The translations under genes were made by a program, and so were the position numbers. A DNA stretch of 64,000 nt from Endomychus coccineus. Lineage: Eukaryota > Arthropoda > Insecta > Coleoptera > Endomychidae. The stretch covers positions 250,557,736-250,621,735 of the forward strand of contig OY294067.1 of assembly GCA_958510875.1 (NCBI GenBank), written 5' to 3'. Within the stretch, counting starts at the first letter, position 1. Each line of letters starts with the position of its first letter. The notes under the pieces were generated by a model. It ran no database searches and was not told the origin of the DNA. It was given only the letters and a program-made list of their open reading frames with translations. This document shows, piece by piece, positions 1 through 10,726 of the stretch.

Positions 1-95
1 TTAATGAATAATTGTTTTTTTTTTCACATTTACATATTTTTTCTTTTACATTTCATATTTATTGAAAAATTATCTATACAGGTATGTCTTATTAT

Positions 96-434
96 TCACA
101 AATAACCTAAGTTTTCGTTATCACTGTCAGCATATATTGCTAATGATGTAATATGATCATTATTAATATACGGATCATCGTGTTCCGCTTCATCATCTAA
201 GTGTGATAAAATTTGATCGTCGCAATTGTCATTGATAACATCATTGGTATCGTCATCATCTTCATCATCGTGTTTATTTTCATCCATACACTTATCAAAA
301 TCATCATAATCTAATATACTGATTTCTGGCTCGGGGCAATTAGAACATACTTTACCTTCACAATGCTTATATAATGAGCTACAAGGTAGTCCTAATTTTA
401 AGCACCAAACCTGAACTTGGTAATAATCCTAAAA
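96..434 (-). pseudogene. Cys-rich then acidic C-terminal tail of an unrecognised repeat-derived protein (left copy)
   Basis: Read on the minus strand, the frame is open from about 432 to the stop at 96. It encodes a cysteine cluster (CLKLGLPCSSL, then KHCEG and CSNC) followed by about 65 residues very rich in Asp, Glu and Asn. The cysteine spacing resembles the Cys-rich tails of uncharacterised transposon-derived insect proteins; that link is from memory of such proteins. A second copy faces it at 598..912, so the fragment belongs to a repeat rather than a unique gene. No start region or catalytic domain is present. The acidic tail is complete here and truncated in the other copy. Confidence 0.35.
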
Positions 435-641
435 ATATGTTGCTTTGCAGCATCATCGTATTTTCATATGGTTACCTTGTGATGCCTTGGCATAATGTAA
501 TCGTTCGCTGGCATGAAAAATTGGGAGCTTTTTGTTTAACACATTTATTAGCAAATTACAATTCCCGATCTTCCATACTCGACATAAGATTTCAACAAGG
601 TAGCCATATGAAAATACGATAATGCTGCAAAGCAACATATT
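432..641. repeat. Inverted repeat, arms 432..478 and 597..641
   Basis: The arm around ATGTTGCTTTGCAGCAT (left) is the reverse complement of the arm around ATGCTGCAAAGCAACAT (right), about 45 bp each with few mismatches. This is the junction of the two facing Cys-tail copies. Weaker inverted similarity continues outward to about 300 and 905. Confidence 0.8.
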
Positions 642-912
642 GTTAGTTCGGTAATCAAACCATTGATCCAACGAAATGGGGTTGGAGGAATAGTCCGAAT
701 GGACTTACTCCTATACAAACAATAAAAATGCACGTCCCGATGAATTGATCGAAATATTCCCTAGTGATTGTAAATAAAATTGTACTGGTAAATGTTCGTG
801 AAAAATTCAGGATTACCTTGTAGCTCATTTGTAAGCATTGTGAAGGTGAAGAATGTTCTAATTTCTCCGAGTCAGAAATCAGTATATCAGATGATGATGA
901 TTTTGATATGTA
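598..912 (+). pseudogene. Second, facing copy of the Cys-rich tail
   Basis: Plus-strand reading gives a Trp-Gly-Trp segment near 680, then a cysteine-rich stretch ending CKHCEGEECSNFSESE and a short acidic end with a stop at 910..912. It matches the tail at 96..434 but has an extra segment (about 650..790) that the left copy lacks. A one-base indel breaks the frame near 810..830. The two copies lie tail to tail, as in an inverted duplication. Function is not recognised. Confidence 0.35.
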
Positions 913-929
913 ACACCCTATAACCACAT

Positions 930-1321
930 CATGTCACGCTCACATACACACCACACGTTTACATACACTCACATTCACACAAAACGATTATAAGCATTCA
1001 GGTGCATTTTGAAGCATTTAAAAAAGTGCAGTTTCTCGCGCGGAATCTATTGTACCGAACCTCGTTTATTGCCGCTAAATGAAATTCCGCATGATGAAAT
1101 TCGTTATAACTTAGAATTGTGAACGAATTTCCGTACGTTGTTTCAAATCTGAATAGCCGATGTATTTCTCTGTTTGCTCTAAGACTTTGTCCATAGGCTG
1201 GTAATGAGAACAATCTTTTCAATCATTTCAGGAATATTATTAGTTTTGCTGAATTAAACACAACCGATTAGTCAGAGAATATCTTTGCAAAGAAATATTG
1301 AAATTTCTATCCTGTTCGAAT
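930..1321. other. Intergenic, nothing recognised
   Basis: Low-complexity AT-rich DNA with a CA-rich patch at 930..980. The open frames here are short and match no family I know. Confidence 0.5.
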
Positions 1322-1450
1322 AATAAACTATAAAAGAGTTACTGTGGATAGCACTAGGAATAAGGAATAATTATAGTGAATAAGGGTGATTATTTTAACG
1401 AAATAATAAATATAACTACTTTGTTATACTATCATTGATATTTAATATAG

Positions 1451-1493
1451 CCGTTACTATAGTTTCAACACTAAACGTGTCATCTTCAGACGA
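1451..1493 (-). ncRNA. Hammerhead-ribozyme-like motif in PLE left end
   Basis: On the minus strand the order is CTGAAGA, a GACAC/GTGTT stem II, GAAA, CTATAG, TA. This matches the hammerhead core CUGANGA-stem II-GAAA-stem III-UH. Stem I would pair TCGT with ACGG (one G.U pair). Stem III is tiny: A-U and C-G around a 4-nt loop, as in minimal PLE hammerheads. The plus-strand twin at 3900..3942 differs by few bases. Confidence 0.65.
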
Positions 1494-1577
1494 AAACGAA
1501 GGTATGAATTTACAAGTACTATATCTACTATATATAGGTTAAAGAAGGAATACAAACAAATTAAAACCAATAATTAT

Positions 1578-2822
1578 ACCTAACACCGATATTTTGGTAT
1601 CCTTTGATGTTTCTAATATGTTTTCAAATATCCCTCCCATTGAATGTCTACATTTAATCAAAAATATCTTAGAAAAGTCACATATTAATTAATCCTTAGA
1701 TAAAATCAGAAATAGAACAGATTTATGCCTCAGTCAAAAGTACTGTCAGTTTAATAACAAATTTTATACCCAAAATAACGGATTAGCTATCGGTTCTCCA
1801 TTAAGTCCACTTCTCGCAGATATTTTTATTTCTCACAAAGAAGATACTGTAATGAGTTCTGCCATAACAAAAAACATATTCAATTTTGGTACAGATACCT
1901 AGACAATATTTTAGCAATCTTTAAAGGTACATCTATACAGTTAGATGCTTTCTTATCATTCATCAATAATATTTATCCCAACATAAAATTCACATTAGAG
2001 ACAGAAAAGGATCACAAAATAAATTTCTTAAACTTAACATTATTACATCATAATAATAGCATCTCATTCGACATTTACAGAAAACCTACTTTCACAGATA
2101 CCGTAATTTGTACCTCTTTACATAGCCCCTATAGTCATAAACTAGCTGCTTTTCATTCAATGATACATAGAGCGTTTTCCCTTCCCTTATCACAAGAAAA
2201 TCTTAGTAAAGAATTGGATACAATTAAAGTTATTGCTACAAATAACGGTTGCGTTCCTCAAGTAATTTCTGAATTAATAAATAGAAAAGACAAAATTAAT
2301 TTACAATAGCACTTATCCCTTTATGAAAGAAAAAGATAACCCATTAAAATATGTTTCTTTAACTTAGTTTGGTCCTATAAGCGAAGAAATGGCAAACATT
2401 TTATCCCATCATAACCTGACCATCAGCTTTAAACCCCCAAACAAATTATCTCATATTCTGTTTAATGCGAAAGATAAAATTGACAAATTCAAAAGGCCCG
2501 GAGTTTATAAACTAACTTGTTCAGAGTGTGATAGATTTTACATAGGTCTTGTCGTTACATAGCAGTTAGATATAAAGGACATTTTCGTTCCTTTAAAAAT
2601 AATAAAACCGATTCTTCTTTTGCAAATCATATTTTAGAAACAGGCCATACCTTTCCTATTTTGAATAATGTCCAAATTTTACATAGTCAGGATAAAATTT
2701 CAAAACTAAATATATTAGAGTCAATTTGAATTTTCAGAGCAATGAAGATGTATGATAATAAGATCCTAAACGATCAACTAGATTTATATTACAGTAATCT
2801 CTTCAATGTATTAACAACCTGA
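1578..2822 (+). pseudogene. PLE polyprotein remnant: reverse transcriptase plus GIY-YIG endonuclease
   Basis: The RT part starts with LVSFDVSNMFSNIP (the PLE version of RT motif A), followed by NGLAIGSPLSPLLADIF. The catalytic YxDD box reads YLDN, so one Asp is changed. The frame shifts near 1880 and an in-frame TAA lies near 1690. The downstream RT/thumb region stays readable to about 2300. The endonuclease follows at about 2500..2720 with GVYKLTCSECD and YIG, the GIY-YIG signature. Stops near 2305, 2365, 2560 and 2727 and further frame changes show it is dead. RT followed by GIY-YIG is diagnostic of Penelope-like elements. Confidence 0.85.
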
Positions 2823-2967
2823 TTTTCGTATTTGAAGTCCGTTAGTAAACATACCCGCACGACTAAGGTTCTCTAGGAACTACCTAATCACGTAACCCCT
2901 CTCTGGTTTTTCCTAGAACTATTTCCTATAGCCATAAAATTTGTTTGTATTCCTTCTTTAACCTATA

Positions 2968-3859
2968 CAGGGTGAGTCAGTTTTTTGTAGACAAACTGCA
3001 ACAGTAGATAAAACAAGTGTTTTTAAGAAGATTTCGAGATACAGTGTGTTGAAATTGAAAAATCGTTTTTTGCGAATATCTCCGGAACCGTTCATCGTAC
3101 AAAAAACAGCTTTTGTAAGCATTTTCTACTCATAGTAAGCTATGTTCTGTGAGATAAAAAAGAATTGTTTACTCTTAATTGGTGAAGATTTTGAAGGGGT
3201 AGTGGGTGTTTTTCTCCCTAACTTCTGCGCCACTGGAAAAAGTACAGTTTTGAGACAACCGTTTGAACCGCCAATGTTCTTACACAAAAAAGGTACTCCT
3301 AGTTATAAGCTTTAAAGTTGACCGTTTTCGAGAAAAATTCATTTTTATGTTGAAAAACATGGTCAATTCTTACTAATTAGACGAAATTTATTCAAACAAG
3401 TAGAACAAGTAACAAAATCAAAGGATTGACCATGTTTTTCAACATAAAAGTTAATCTTTCTCGAAAACGGTCAACTTTAGAGTTTATGACCAGGAGTACC
3501 TTTCTTGTGTAAAAACATTGGCGGTTCTAACGGTTGTCTCAAAACCGTTTTTTTTTCAGTGGCGTAGAAGTTGGGGAGAAAAACACCCACTACCCCTTCA
3601 AAATCTTCACCAATTATGAGTAAAAAAAAAATTTTCATCACACAGAACATAGCTTACTATGAGTAGAAAATGCTTACGAAAGCTGTTTCCTGTTCGATAA
3701 ACGGTTCCTGAGATATTCGCAAAAAACGAAATTTTTTTTCAAACACCCTGTATCTCGAAAACGAAGCCTTCTACGACATATGTTTAAGGAACTTTTCTTC
3801 TTAAAAATACTTGTTCTATCTCCTGTTGCAGTTTGGCTACAAAAAACTGACTCACCCTG
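2968..3859. mobile_element. 892-bp foldback element with about 400-bp inverted arms
   Basis: The left end CAGGGTGAGTCAGTTTTTTG and its reverse complement at 3840..3859 begin arms of roughly 400 bp (2968..3372 and 3425..3859) with an about 50-bp spacer. TATA flanks both sides (2964..2967 and 3860..3863). The uninterrupted PLE end at about 1512..1540 shows the empty site, so the insertion came after the PLE. No coding capacity is recognised. It is a non-autonomous terminal-inverted-repeat element. Confidence 0.85.
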
Positions 3860-3899
3860 TATAGTAGACATAATACTTGTTGAATTCATACCTTCGTTT

Positions 3900-3942
3900 T
3901 CGTCTGAAGATGACACGTATAGTGTTGAAACTATAGTAACGA
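3900..3942 (+). ncRNA. Hammerhead-ribozyme-like motif in PLE right end
   Basis: The plus strand reads TCGT-CTGAAGA-TG-ACAC-GTATA-GTGT-T-GAAA-CTATAG-TA-ACGA. Stem I (TCGT/ACGA) pairs perfectly, stem II is GACAC/GTGTT, all core bases are present, and the predicted cleavage site follows GUA. It is the best-preserved hammerhead candidate of this class in the window. Activity is inferred, not shown. Confidence 0.75.
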
Positions 3943-4000
3943 CTATATTAAATATCAGTGATAGTATAACAAAATAGTTTTATTTATTATTTCCTTAAAA

Positions 4001-5836
4001 TGATAAACTATCACGAAGTAACGGCTTCCACAATTGAATTTTTGAAGGGTGATTATTTCTTATTCATATTGCTTATTGACGATAGTCCATAACAACAAGG
4101 TTGAGAAAATTCTCAACCAACCAGATAATCCAATTCTACAACATGAGGTCAGTTAATAACAACATATCTTATGTGAAACGTACTTCTCTAATCAACTCAA
4201 CTGTAGAATTTTGTTTCGGACTTTTAATCGCCGATTATGAAAGTCTTCATGAATTAAAAACAGAATATCTTGACGTATTTTTAATTTTCATTACTTTTGA
4301 CTCGTCAAATCCTTCCTATGAATTCAGCTACCTTAAATAAGATTGCTGGGCGCTCAGAAATGTGCAGAATGAAAGCCACTAGACGCGTACTTTCCGATAT
4401 TTAGACATTTAGAAATGTTTTGGATGCTTTGAAATCGGTAGATTGTGAATGTTATTCAGCTTTAGCGGTAGAAACATGTGGTGAACGCTCAGAGTAGGAG
4501 ATGGGAAAGGTATTTGTATATAGTACTTTCAGGCCGTCGATTTTTGGGCGTCCCAAAACGCCGGTTCTCGAAAATTCTTCGGTATTTTTTACATTTTACA
4601 TTATAGCAGTTAAAGTTATTCAGTCAATCGTAGACAGATGCTTTGAATGTTGTGAGTAACCACAGTCTGATGCTGTTGAGTTCTATAGAAAAAAGTGATT
4701 TATTTATTTACATATTCCTTGACCCAACTCCTGTATATAACAAGAAAAAATTATTATTTCATTTGTTTAAATTTGTCATTACTTGTAGATTGAATAAATG
4801 TATTCAGTATCCTCTTTCAAGCTGAAAAATGTTTGCAATCGTTTTATAAATGTATATTCAAGATTAATTTTAACGCTAAAAGATGATCTTGGATACGGAT
4901 TTTTGAAACTGCTCTTCAAATCAATTTTAAAAAAGATTTTATATCTCAAAAGAGGTTGTTAAGAAGTTAATACCTTTTACCTATGTGGACAATTTTTTAC
5001 TTATGTGGACAACTACTGCCGTTGGGTTATAGAAAGATTATTATTCAGATATATATTTTTCTGTCTATTTCTTATATAGTTATTCATTTTTCTGTCTATA
5101 CAGAATAAGAGAAGGTTTCGTTTGTTTTTAAGTTTGATTATGTTGAATAAAGTGCGTTTTTAGTTAAGGAATTTTTCATTCTCATTGCCTTCAAATTTTA
5201 TTAAAAATTTATGTATGATCACCTCAATTCCCATAGAAAATTTCGTTTGGTTAGAAAAATACGCAATTACAAGTTAAGTAATAAATTTATCTCTACATTT
5301 TCTTATAAAAAATACATTACATATTGGATATTTTCAATTTTGAACTTTAAATATAACTGAATTGTTCATCAGTTATTCAAGAAAGAATATGATACGCAAT
5401 GTAAATTTTGGGACTGTTATAGAGGACCAACAAAACAGTTTTATTCAACAACGGTCCGAAAGGATTAGCATTATCTTTTGATTTGTAGAATCCTTCATAT
5501 CGATTATAAGACTTCTGAATTGGCAACATCGCTGGACGCTTAGAAATGTGGTGTATGAAAGCAAACTATACACCGGGGACGCCGAGTACCCGAAATTTGA
5601 AAGCTTTACTGTATATTTTGGACGCTCAGGAGCGGCTTTATGAACGGACGCTCTGAAATCAGTAGAATGCAAATTTCAAAAATTGTTTCCTATTATATGA
5701 AGGCTATGAACTTATTACGACCTCTACTGTTCAAAGATGGAATATATTCATACGTTATAGTAGGGATTGCATGAGAAATACGCAGTGGACGCTCAGAGTA
5801 GGAATAGTGAAAGGACGCCCTGGAGATAGCGGGATG

Positions 5837-5837
<1 letters not shown>
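4001..5837. other. No gene; two diverged copies of a dispersed repeat
   Basis: No coding region is recognised. Related blocks lie at about 4340..4560 and 5530..5835. Both contain GGACGCTCAGA-like and AACGCTCAGAGTAGGA-like motifs and a gtagaatg/gtagattg stretch in similar order, so they are probably two diverged copies of one repeat in direct orientation. Confidence 0.45.

Positions 5838-5897
<60 letters not shown>
5838..5897. repeat. (TA)n microsatellite
   Basis: About 29 uninterrupted TA units follow the repeat copy described upstream. The TA tract is bounded by GATGTAAA on the left and a G-rich ACGGGGAGG stretch on the right. The long YIYIYI open frame on the minus strand is an artefact of this tract. 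Confidence 0.98.
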
Positions 5898-5899
<2 letters not shown>

Positions 5900-6589
5900 C
5901 GGGGAGGGGGGAGGTCGGACCAACTTGAAATTTGGACTGGAAGTTCCTTGGACATTGGAAATGAAAGGGTTCTACTTTGGTTTCTAAATTTCCAATACAA
6001 CCAGAGATATTATTTTTTTTTCTACACTACCCTTAAAAATGTCAAAAAACACCTTTTTGGTCAAAAAAGAAGGGGTCGCACCCACTTCGGGAAATAGAAA
6101 TTTCAGGGGGTTGTTAGTGGTACCACAACAAACATTTTCCACCGGGTCGCTAAGCATCGTAAGATTTTCGCCAAACATTTGCCAGATTTACTCCACTATA
6201 AGGTTACAAGTGCGATGTTGCACTTCTGTCCATTTAGGTAGAGGTAGTGATGGTGATAGTTTGGCTAGAAGTAGATTCTACTGAAATATCAACATAATGC
6301 CTACATGTAGGTGATGATTATACATTCCACTTTCTAAATACACTCACGAAGAAAAATATTGCACATTTTATTTTAGATCTTTCTATTGCTAAATATCTTA
6401 CATTGCAGTGCTATATTGCACGAAGATTGAATATCTATTAATGGAATGTTTCTCGTATATTAAAATGATACAATCAGACTGGGCAATATTAAAAGAGACC
6501 TGGTGACGAAAGTGAAACATGTACAACATATAGATTACTAATAATGGGGAATTCAATCTATGCGAAATCGCCTCTTGGGTCGGTAACCG
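5898..6589. other. Intergenic, nothing recognised
   Basis: The first 400 bases are somewhat more GC-rich than their surroundings (GGGTCGCACCC, CCACCGGGTCGC) and have overlapping open frames on both strands (about 6039..6284). I recognise no family in either. Confidence 0.4.
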
Positions 6590-7311
6590 AAAAATGAATC
6601 ACAGTATGAAAAGTGAAAAATAATAATGATTCTTGACTCAGTTATGAATCATATATAAATTCTCGGGATATAGGCCACACCAACAAATATGCTTATTATT
6701 TTTGTCTTTACTTATGTGTCGGCCTCACGACCATCATCCGAAGATGATGAAACACTGTCTGAAATTCTTAGAACTAATTGTAATACGCACAAAATTTCCT
6801 CATCGCATTAATTTCAAATGAGAATCCACATCGCTGGAACGAACAGAAACTGTAACAGATTAATGTTTTAAGAATATAAATATGTATCAAGAAGCCACTT
6901 CATAGCAATATATCTCTAGTATTCGGAGTCACCCATGCATTGTGAGAATAAAATTATAATATGCTCAAGTATCCACTTTCAAACCAGATGTTAAAGATGT
7001 CTCATACATAGGAAAATAAAATAGGAAAAGGTTGTCAGATATTTCAGCATTCTCCCTGAAATATACATTCAACAATATAAAGACGTATTTAGGTATTTCC
7101 AAGGGCTTTAACTAATTGAATTTTTATAAATTTGACTTAATGATTGAACGTCTGTCCTATGATTTACAGACATAGAGTCACGTTTCATGTGGATAATCTG
7201 CAGAGTAGATCATTTATAGTTTCTCCAGTTGAAATATTAACATTTTTGTAATCGAATTGATGCTTATAAAATGTTAATATTTTGATTGCAGAAGCCATTT
7301 ATCATAAAAGA

Positions 7312-8900
7312 CTAGATGACCCGACAGACGTTGTCCTGTCTGAACATTTATGTGTGCTTTAAATGTTTTGGAGAGTAACGGAGAAAACGGAACAATCCAA
7401 CGATTATCAACTTCAATTTCCAGCTGATTCACTTTGACTATTGTTCACCTTCCGTTATCATCAGTGAATAGCCGGCGATAAAGTGGATCACCATCATTTC
7501 CACTAATAGTTTCTACTACTGATTATCTTGGAAAGCGTTGTGAACATTTTCCATCAACCATACAGGGAGAATTTCGATTTAATATTCCATAGGGACCATG
7601 AATCATATTTTTCATGTAACAATGGATCTTCATCATTATCGGGAATTTCCGCAGATATCAAATCGTCGGTTTCATTCGGTCTCATCCTCTCTACCAACCA
7701 AATGAGAATGTGTGCGTGTGGAAATCCGCGTTTTTGCCACTCGACTGAATACATCCAGCAGCGCGTCTCGCCGAATACGCGATGCTTAACAATGAAGTCC
7801 ATGAGTGATTATAACTTTCTTTTGAACACCCTTGCGGTAATGTCGTGGCGATCAATGGGTGATTGGCCAAGAACTAATTCTTGTCGAATTTCTGTCCACT
7901 GTGAATTGCATGTGAACGTTATAAACAAATCTGGTGTGCCATAATGACGTACATACGACATTCCATCCTGAGCGTATTCATGCATATGTCGCGAACTTGC
8001 GACGTATGTTACTGGGAGAATAGTTGTTCTACCTACATTCTGTGCATTTCCATCAGCATTGATGGCATCCCGTAGATGAATGTATTCTTCAGAACGCAGT
8101 TTTGCCTGGTCCAACCTGATAAATGTCAATCGCTCAGTTTCAACTTTCACGTACATATCCACAGCATATTGATGGAAGAGACGCCGACATTTTAAGACAG
8201 GATTGTCCTCATTTTCCCGAACCATCAGCCTGTATGGATAATAATTCATTGAACTAACTTTTTTGTTAGTTTCGGAACCTGTAACTGGATTTATCATCTT
8301 TATTGAAAAATGATATCATCTTCACCTTGCCAAAATAAGATAGGATATTGTAACGCATCATATGATCGATGTGTTCCGGACACACGCTGCAGTTGATTGC
8401 TAGGCCGATGTGAAACAATATCACGGTAAATTAAAGAAAGCTATTGTATTCTTCTTTATAACCAAGTGTATCACTTGTTATGTTAGTAATTTATATGTGA
8501 GTCTATCCAAACTTACCAAAACTCCATATTGAATTGAACTTTTAATATTAGGCGTGATGGCTCTGAACTAACCGTGATGTGTACTAAGAAATTCAGTTTT
8601 CTTACATCCTTTTTGTAAGAAATGATAAATTAATTATTTTACATGTATTTTATCAATAGGTCACATTAAAAAAATTACATATTGTCCAAAGCGCTAAGGT
8701 TAGTTTAGAAATAATTTTATATGGTGGTTAAGTATTCTTAAATTTTCTAATTTTCGTGCAATTTTCTCAATTTTTTCTTTCATAAGAACCTTCTCCTGAC
8801 AATAACAAACACAACAAAAAAATAATCAGTGAAATCGGTCCAGCCGTTCACGCGTGATGGAGTGACCAAGGGAAATAGGGATTCATTTTTATATTATAGA
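7312..8900 (-). mobile_element. Internally deleted Helitron, both termini recognisable
   Basis: On the minus strand the element begins TCTATAATATAAAAATGAAT just after an A. It ends with a short hairpin (CAGAC...GTCTG around AGGACAAC), then TCGGGTCATCTAG before a T. A 5' TC, a 3' CTRR preceded by a hairpin, and insertion between A and T with no target duplication are the Helitron hallmarks. At about 1.6 kb it carries only the N-terminal part of the replication protein and no helicase, so it is non-autonomous. It lies between the arms of the surrounding inverted repeat. Confidence 0.88.
7340..8297 (-). pseudogene. Helitron replication protein fragment (Helitron_like_N / Rep region)
   Basis: Reading down from 8297, the frame shows Helitron N-region motifs: CRRLFHQYAVDMYVK, LPVTYVASSRHMHEYAQD, and YGTPDLFITFTCN, a conserved stretch of the Rep region. 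After an in-frame TAA at about 7818 it continues with EWQKRGFPHAHILIWL, the two-His motif of the Rep nuclease. A frameshift near 7600 leads to [12 protein letters not shown], further stops, and then DNRWIVPFSPLLSKTFKAH. The catalytic Tyr region and the whole PIF1-like helicase are missing. The protein is dead and can only mark the family. Confidence 0.9.
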
Positions 8901-9935
8901 TGTATCCTGGAGATGATTCACATAAATCTCCAAGTCTGTTAATCATAGAACAGACGTTCAATAATTTAGTGAAATTTATACAAGTTCAATTAACTAAAAC
9001 CCTTGAAATTTTAGGTAGAATGCTGAAATGTCAGCCTGACTACCTTTACCTAATACCTCATAAATTTTTAACATCTGGTTTGAAAATAGATACTTGAGCT
9101 TATTACAGTTCGGTTTATCAGTATTATTGCATTGCATAAGATGACATCGATTACTAGAGATTGATAGCTATACATTGGTTTCTTGATACATATTCATATT
9201 ATTAAAATATTGATGTGTTACAATATCGATTTCATGTTTCTGTTCGTTTCGGCGACGTGGACATTTGCAATTGAAATCAATGCGATAGGGACGCTTTGTG
9301 CTTGATACAATTAGTGTTAAGAATTCCCGTTTAAGACAGTGACAATTCTTCTGCTAATGGTCGTGAGATCAAAACGTACGTAAAGACGAAAATAATAAGC
9401 ATATGTGTTATTGTGACCTATTTTCCGAAAATTTATATATAATTAAAGACAAATCAATGCATCTTTCAAAACAGTGATAAGATGAGTTTCGAAGGTCAAT
9501 TTAAATCCATAACTAGCACTAGTTCTCCACTTTCTTTCAGGTCACTATTAGACGGTTGCAATTTTCAAGAAGGAACCGATGATGAAAAGTTCTCATTACA
9601 ATAATTGAAAATTAAATTTTAGAACTTTTGATTAAATCTGAGTTGAAATTTTCAACTTTAGGGATAATCATAATATTATGACGGAATCGTTTTCAGACAT
9701 TTCAGCAAGACAATTTGTTTGCTTCATCTTGGACATTTTCTAACAAACAAGAAGAAGCAACAAGTTTTCTAGACATTGAAAAGCTTATATCACCAAAAAG
9801 ATACACACTGCATCTCGGTCATGGCATATTTCATATTATTTGAAGTTTGATTTGATCTGCCATTTCGGAATATGTTTCCGATCAATATTAAACAAATATT
9901 ATATTTATCTATGAAGATTTATAGAAACTACTCAC

Positions 9936-10726
9936 TGTAATAGTTGTTGGTGTTCAATTATGGAATTTGGAATTTCCCTCATTGATCTTCCTTCAACGTG
10001 TTCATTAGTCAGCATTACTATGTTTGCTCTTCTGCAGATTTGCTTCAACATTGTCTGTAAATTTTTCAATTCGGAAATGAAATATATTGTAGGTGCGAGT
10101 ATGACAACATCAGTAGCTATCACTGAAAAACAAACGGGAAAAAGAAGTGAGAGTTGATAGACATAAGCCAGCAAATACTGCTCCGGAACGTCAAAAGGTA
10201 CGGAGATCTTCATCATAAGTTTTTTTTCACAGTCGTTTATATCTTCCATACATTTACTGTAGCCAGTGAGAAATAAGAGAGTATTAATGGCAATACTCAT
10301 TACGATACATCCTAGGCCGATAAAATAGAACAGTACTATGAATAGCATTGTCCTGTTCATCACATCATTAATGATTTTAAACTCTCTTTCGGCAGTACAG
10401 TGTGAAATTGACTCATTATGGAATACACCTTTGAGATATGTTAGAAATCTCTTCCTTTTACATAGAATAAATTTGATAATAGTCAATAATAGCGATATAA
10501 ATGCAGATAAATATACGAAAAAACTATTATAATCTTCAGCTTCTTCTTTAGATACTCTGATCAAGAAACATAAAGTGCAAATTTCCAGAATAATAACAGC
10601 TCCTAGACTCATGTGGCTATATATCTTGTATAAATATTGTCTTCTAGTTTCCCATCCAGTTACATCCCATAATCCACTCAAGACAAATATCAGTCGGAAC
10701 AATTTGAATAGCTTAGAGTTTTCCAT
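9936..10726 (-). CDS. Odorant receptor, first exon (7tm_6); downstream exons not found
   Basis: The ATG at 10726 opens 263 codons plus two bases, ending at a GTGAGT donor. Length and donor phase are identical to exon 1 of the complete OR at 41108. Protein features are typical of insect ORs: an N-terminal LSGLWDVTGWETR segment, at least four hydrophobic membrane spans, CKRKRFLTYLK after the second span, DCEKKLM and VPFDVPEQYLLAYVYQ in the long extracellular loop, and ISELKNLQTMLKQIC before the donor. ORs work as ligand-specific subunits with Orco in sensory neuron membranes. No exon 2-5 equivalents are readable between 1 and 9935, where the space is filled by transposons. Either the gene continues beyond the window or it has lost its C-terminal half. 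Confidence 0.85.

Larger units (their letters stand above)
1322..4000 (+). mobile_element. Degenerate Penelope-like element with inverted ends
   Basis: The core encodes a PLE reverse transcriptase and GIY-YIG endonuclease (1578..2822). The left end (about 1405..1562) recurs in inverted orientation on the right as 2938..2967 plus 3860..3985. The right copy is split by a foldback element. Inverted pseudo-LTR-like ends and a hammerhead motif in each end are known PLE features. The outer motif AATAAGGGTGATTATT recurs near 20930, 20695 and 37830, where other PLE copies end. Exact outer borders are uncertain. Confidence 0.8.
6590..9475. repeat. Long imperfect inverted repeat hosting a Helitron
   Basis: The left arm (about 6590..7225) is the imperfect reverse complement of the right arm (about 8901..9475), each near 600 bp. 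Anchors include ATATGCTTATTATTTT, CATCGCATTGATTTCAA-like, CTCAAGTATC...TTTCAAACCAGATGTTAAA and TTGAACGTCTG. The arms have diverged by base changes and small indels. The space between them is about 90 bp plus an inserted Helitron (7312..8900). The class of the inverted repeat is unknown; I see no coding sequence in it. Confidence 0.8.

Noticed and set aside
5755..6000. Open frame with an Ile-Tyr repeat
   Set aside because: It is a translation of the (TA)n microsatellite.
6720..6770. CCGAAGATGATGAAAC as another hammerhead core
   Set aside because: The first core bases are CCGAAGA rather than CUGANGA, there is no room for stem II before GAAA, and the inverted copy at 9.3 kb does not keep the motif.
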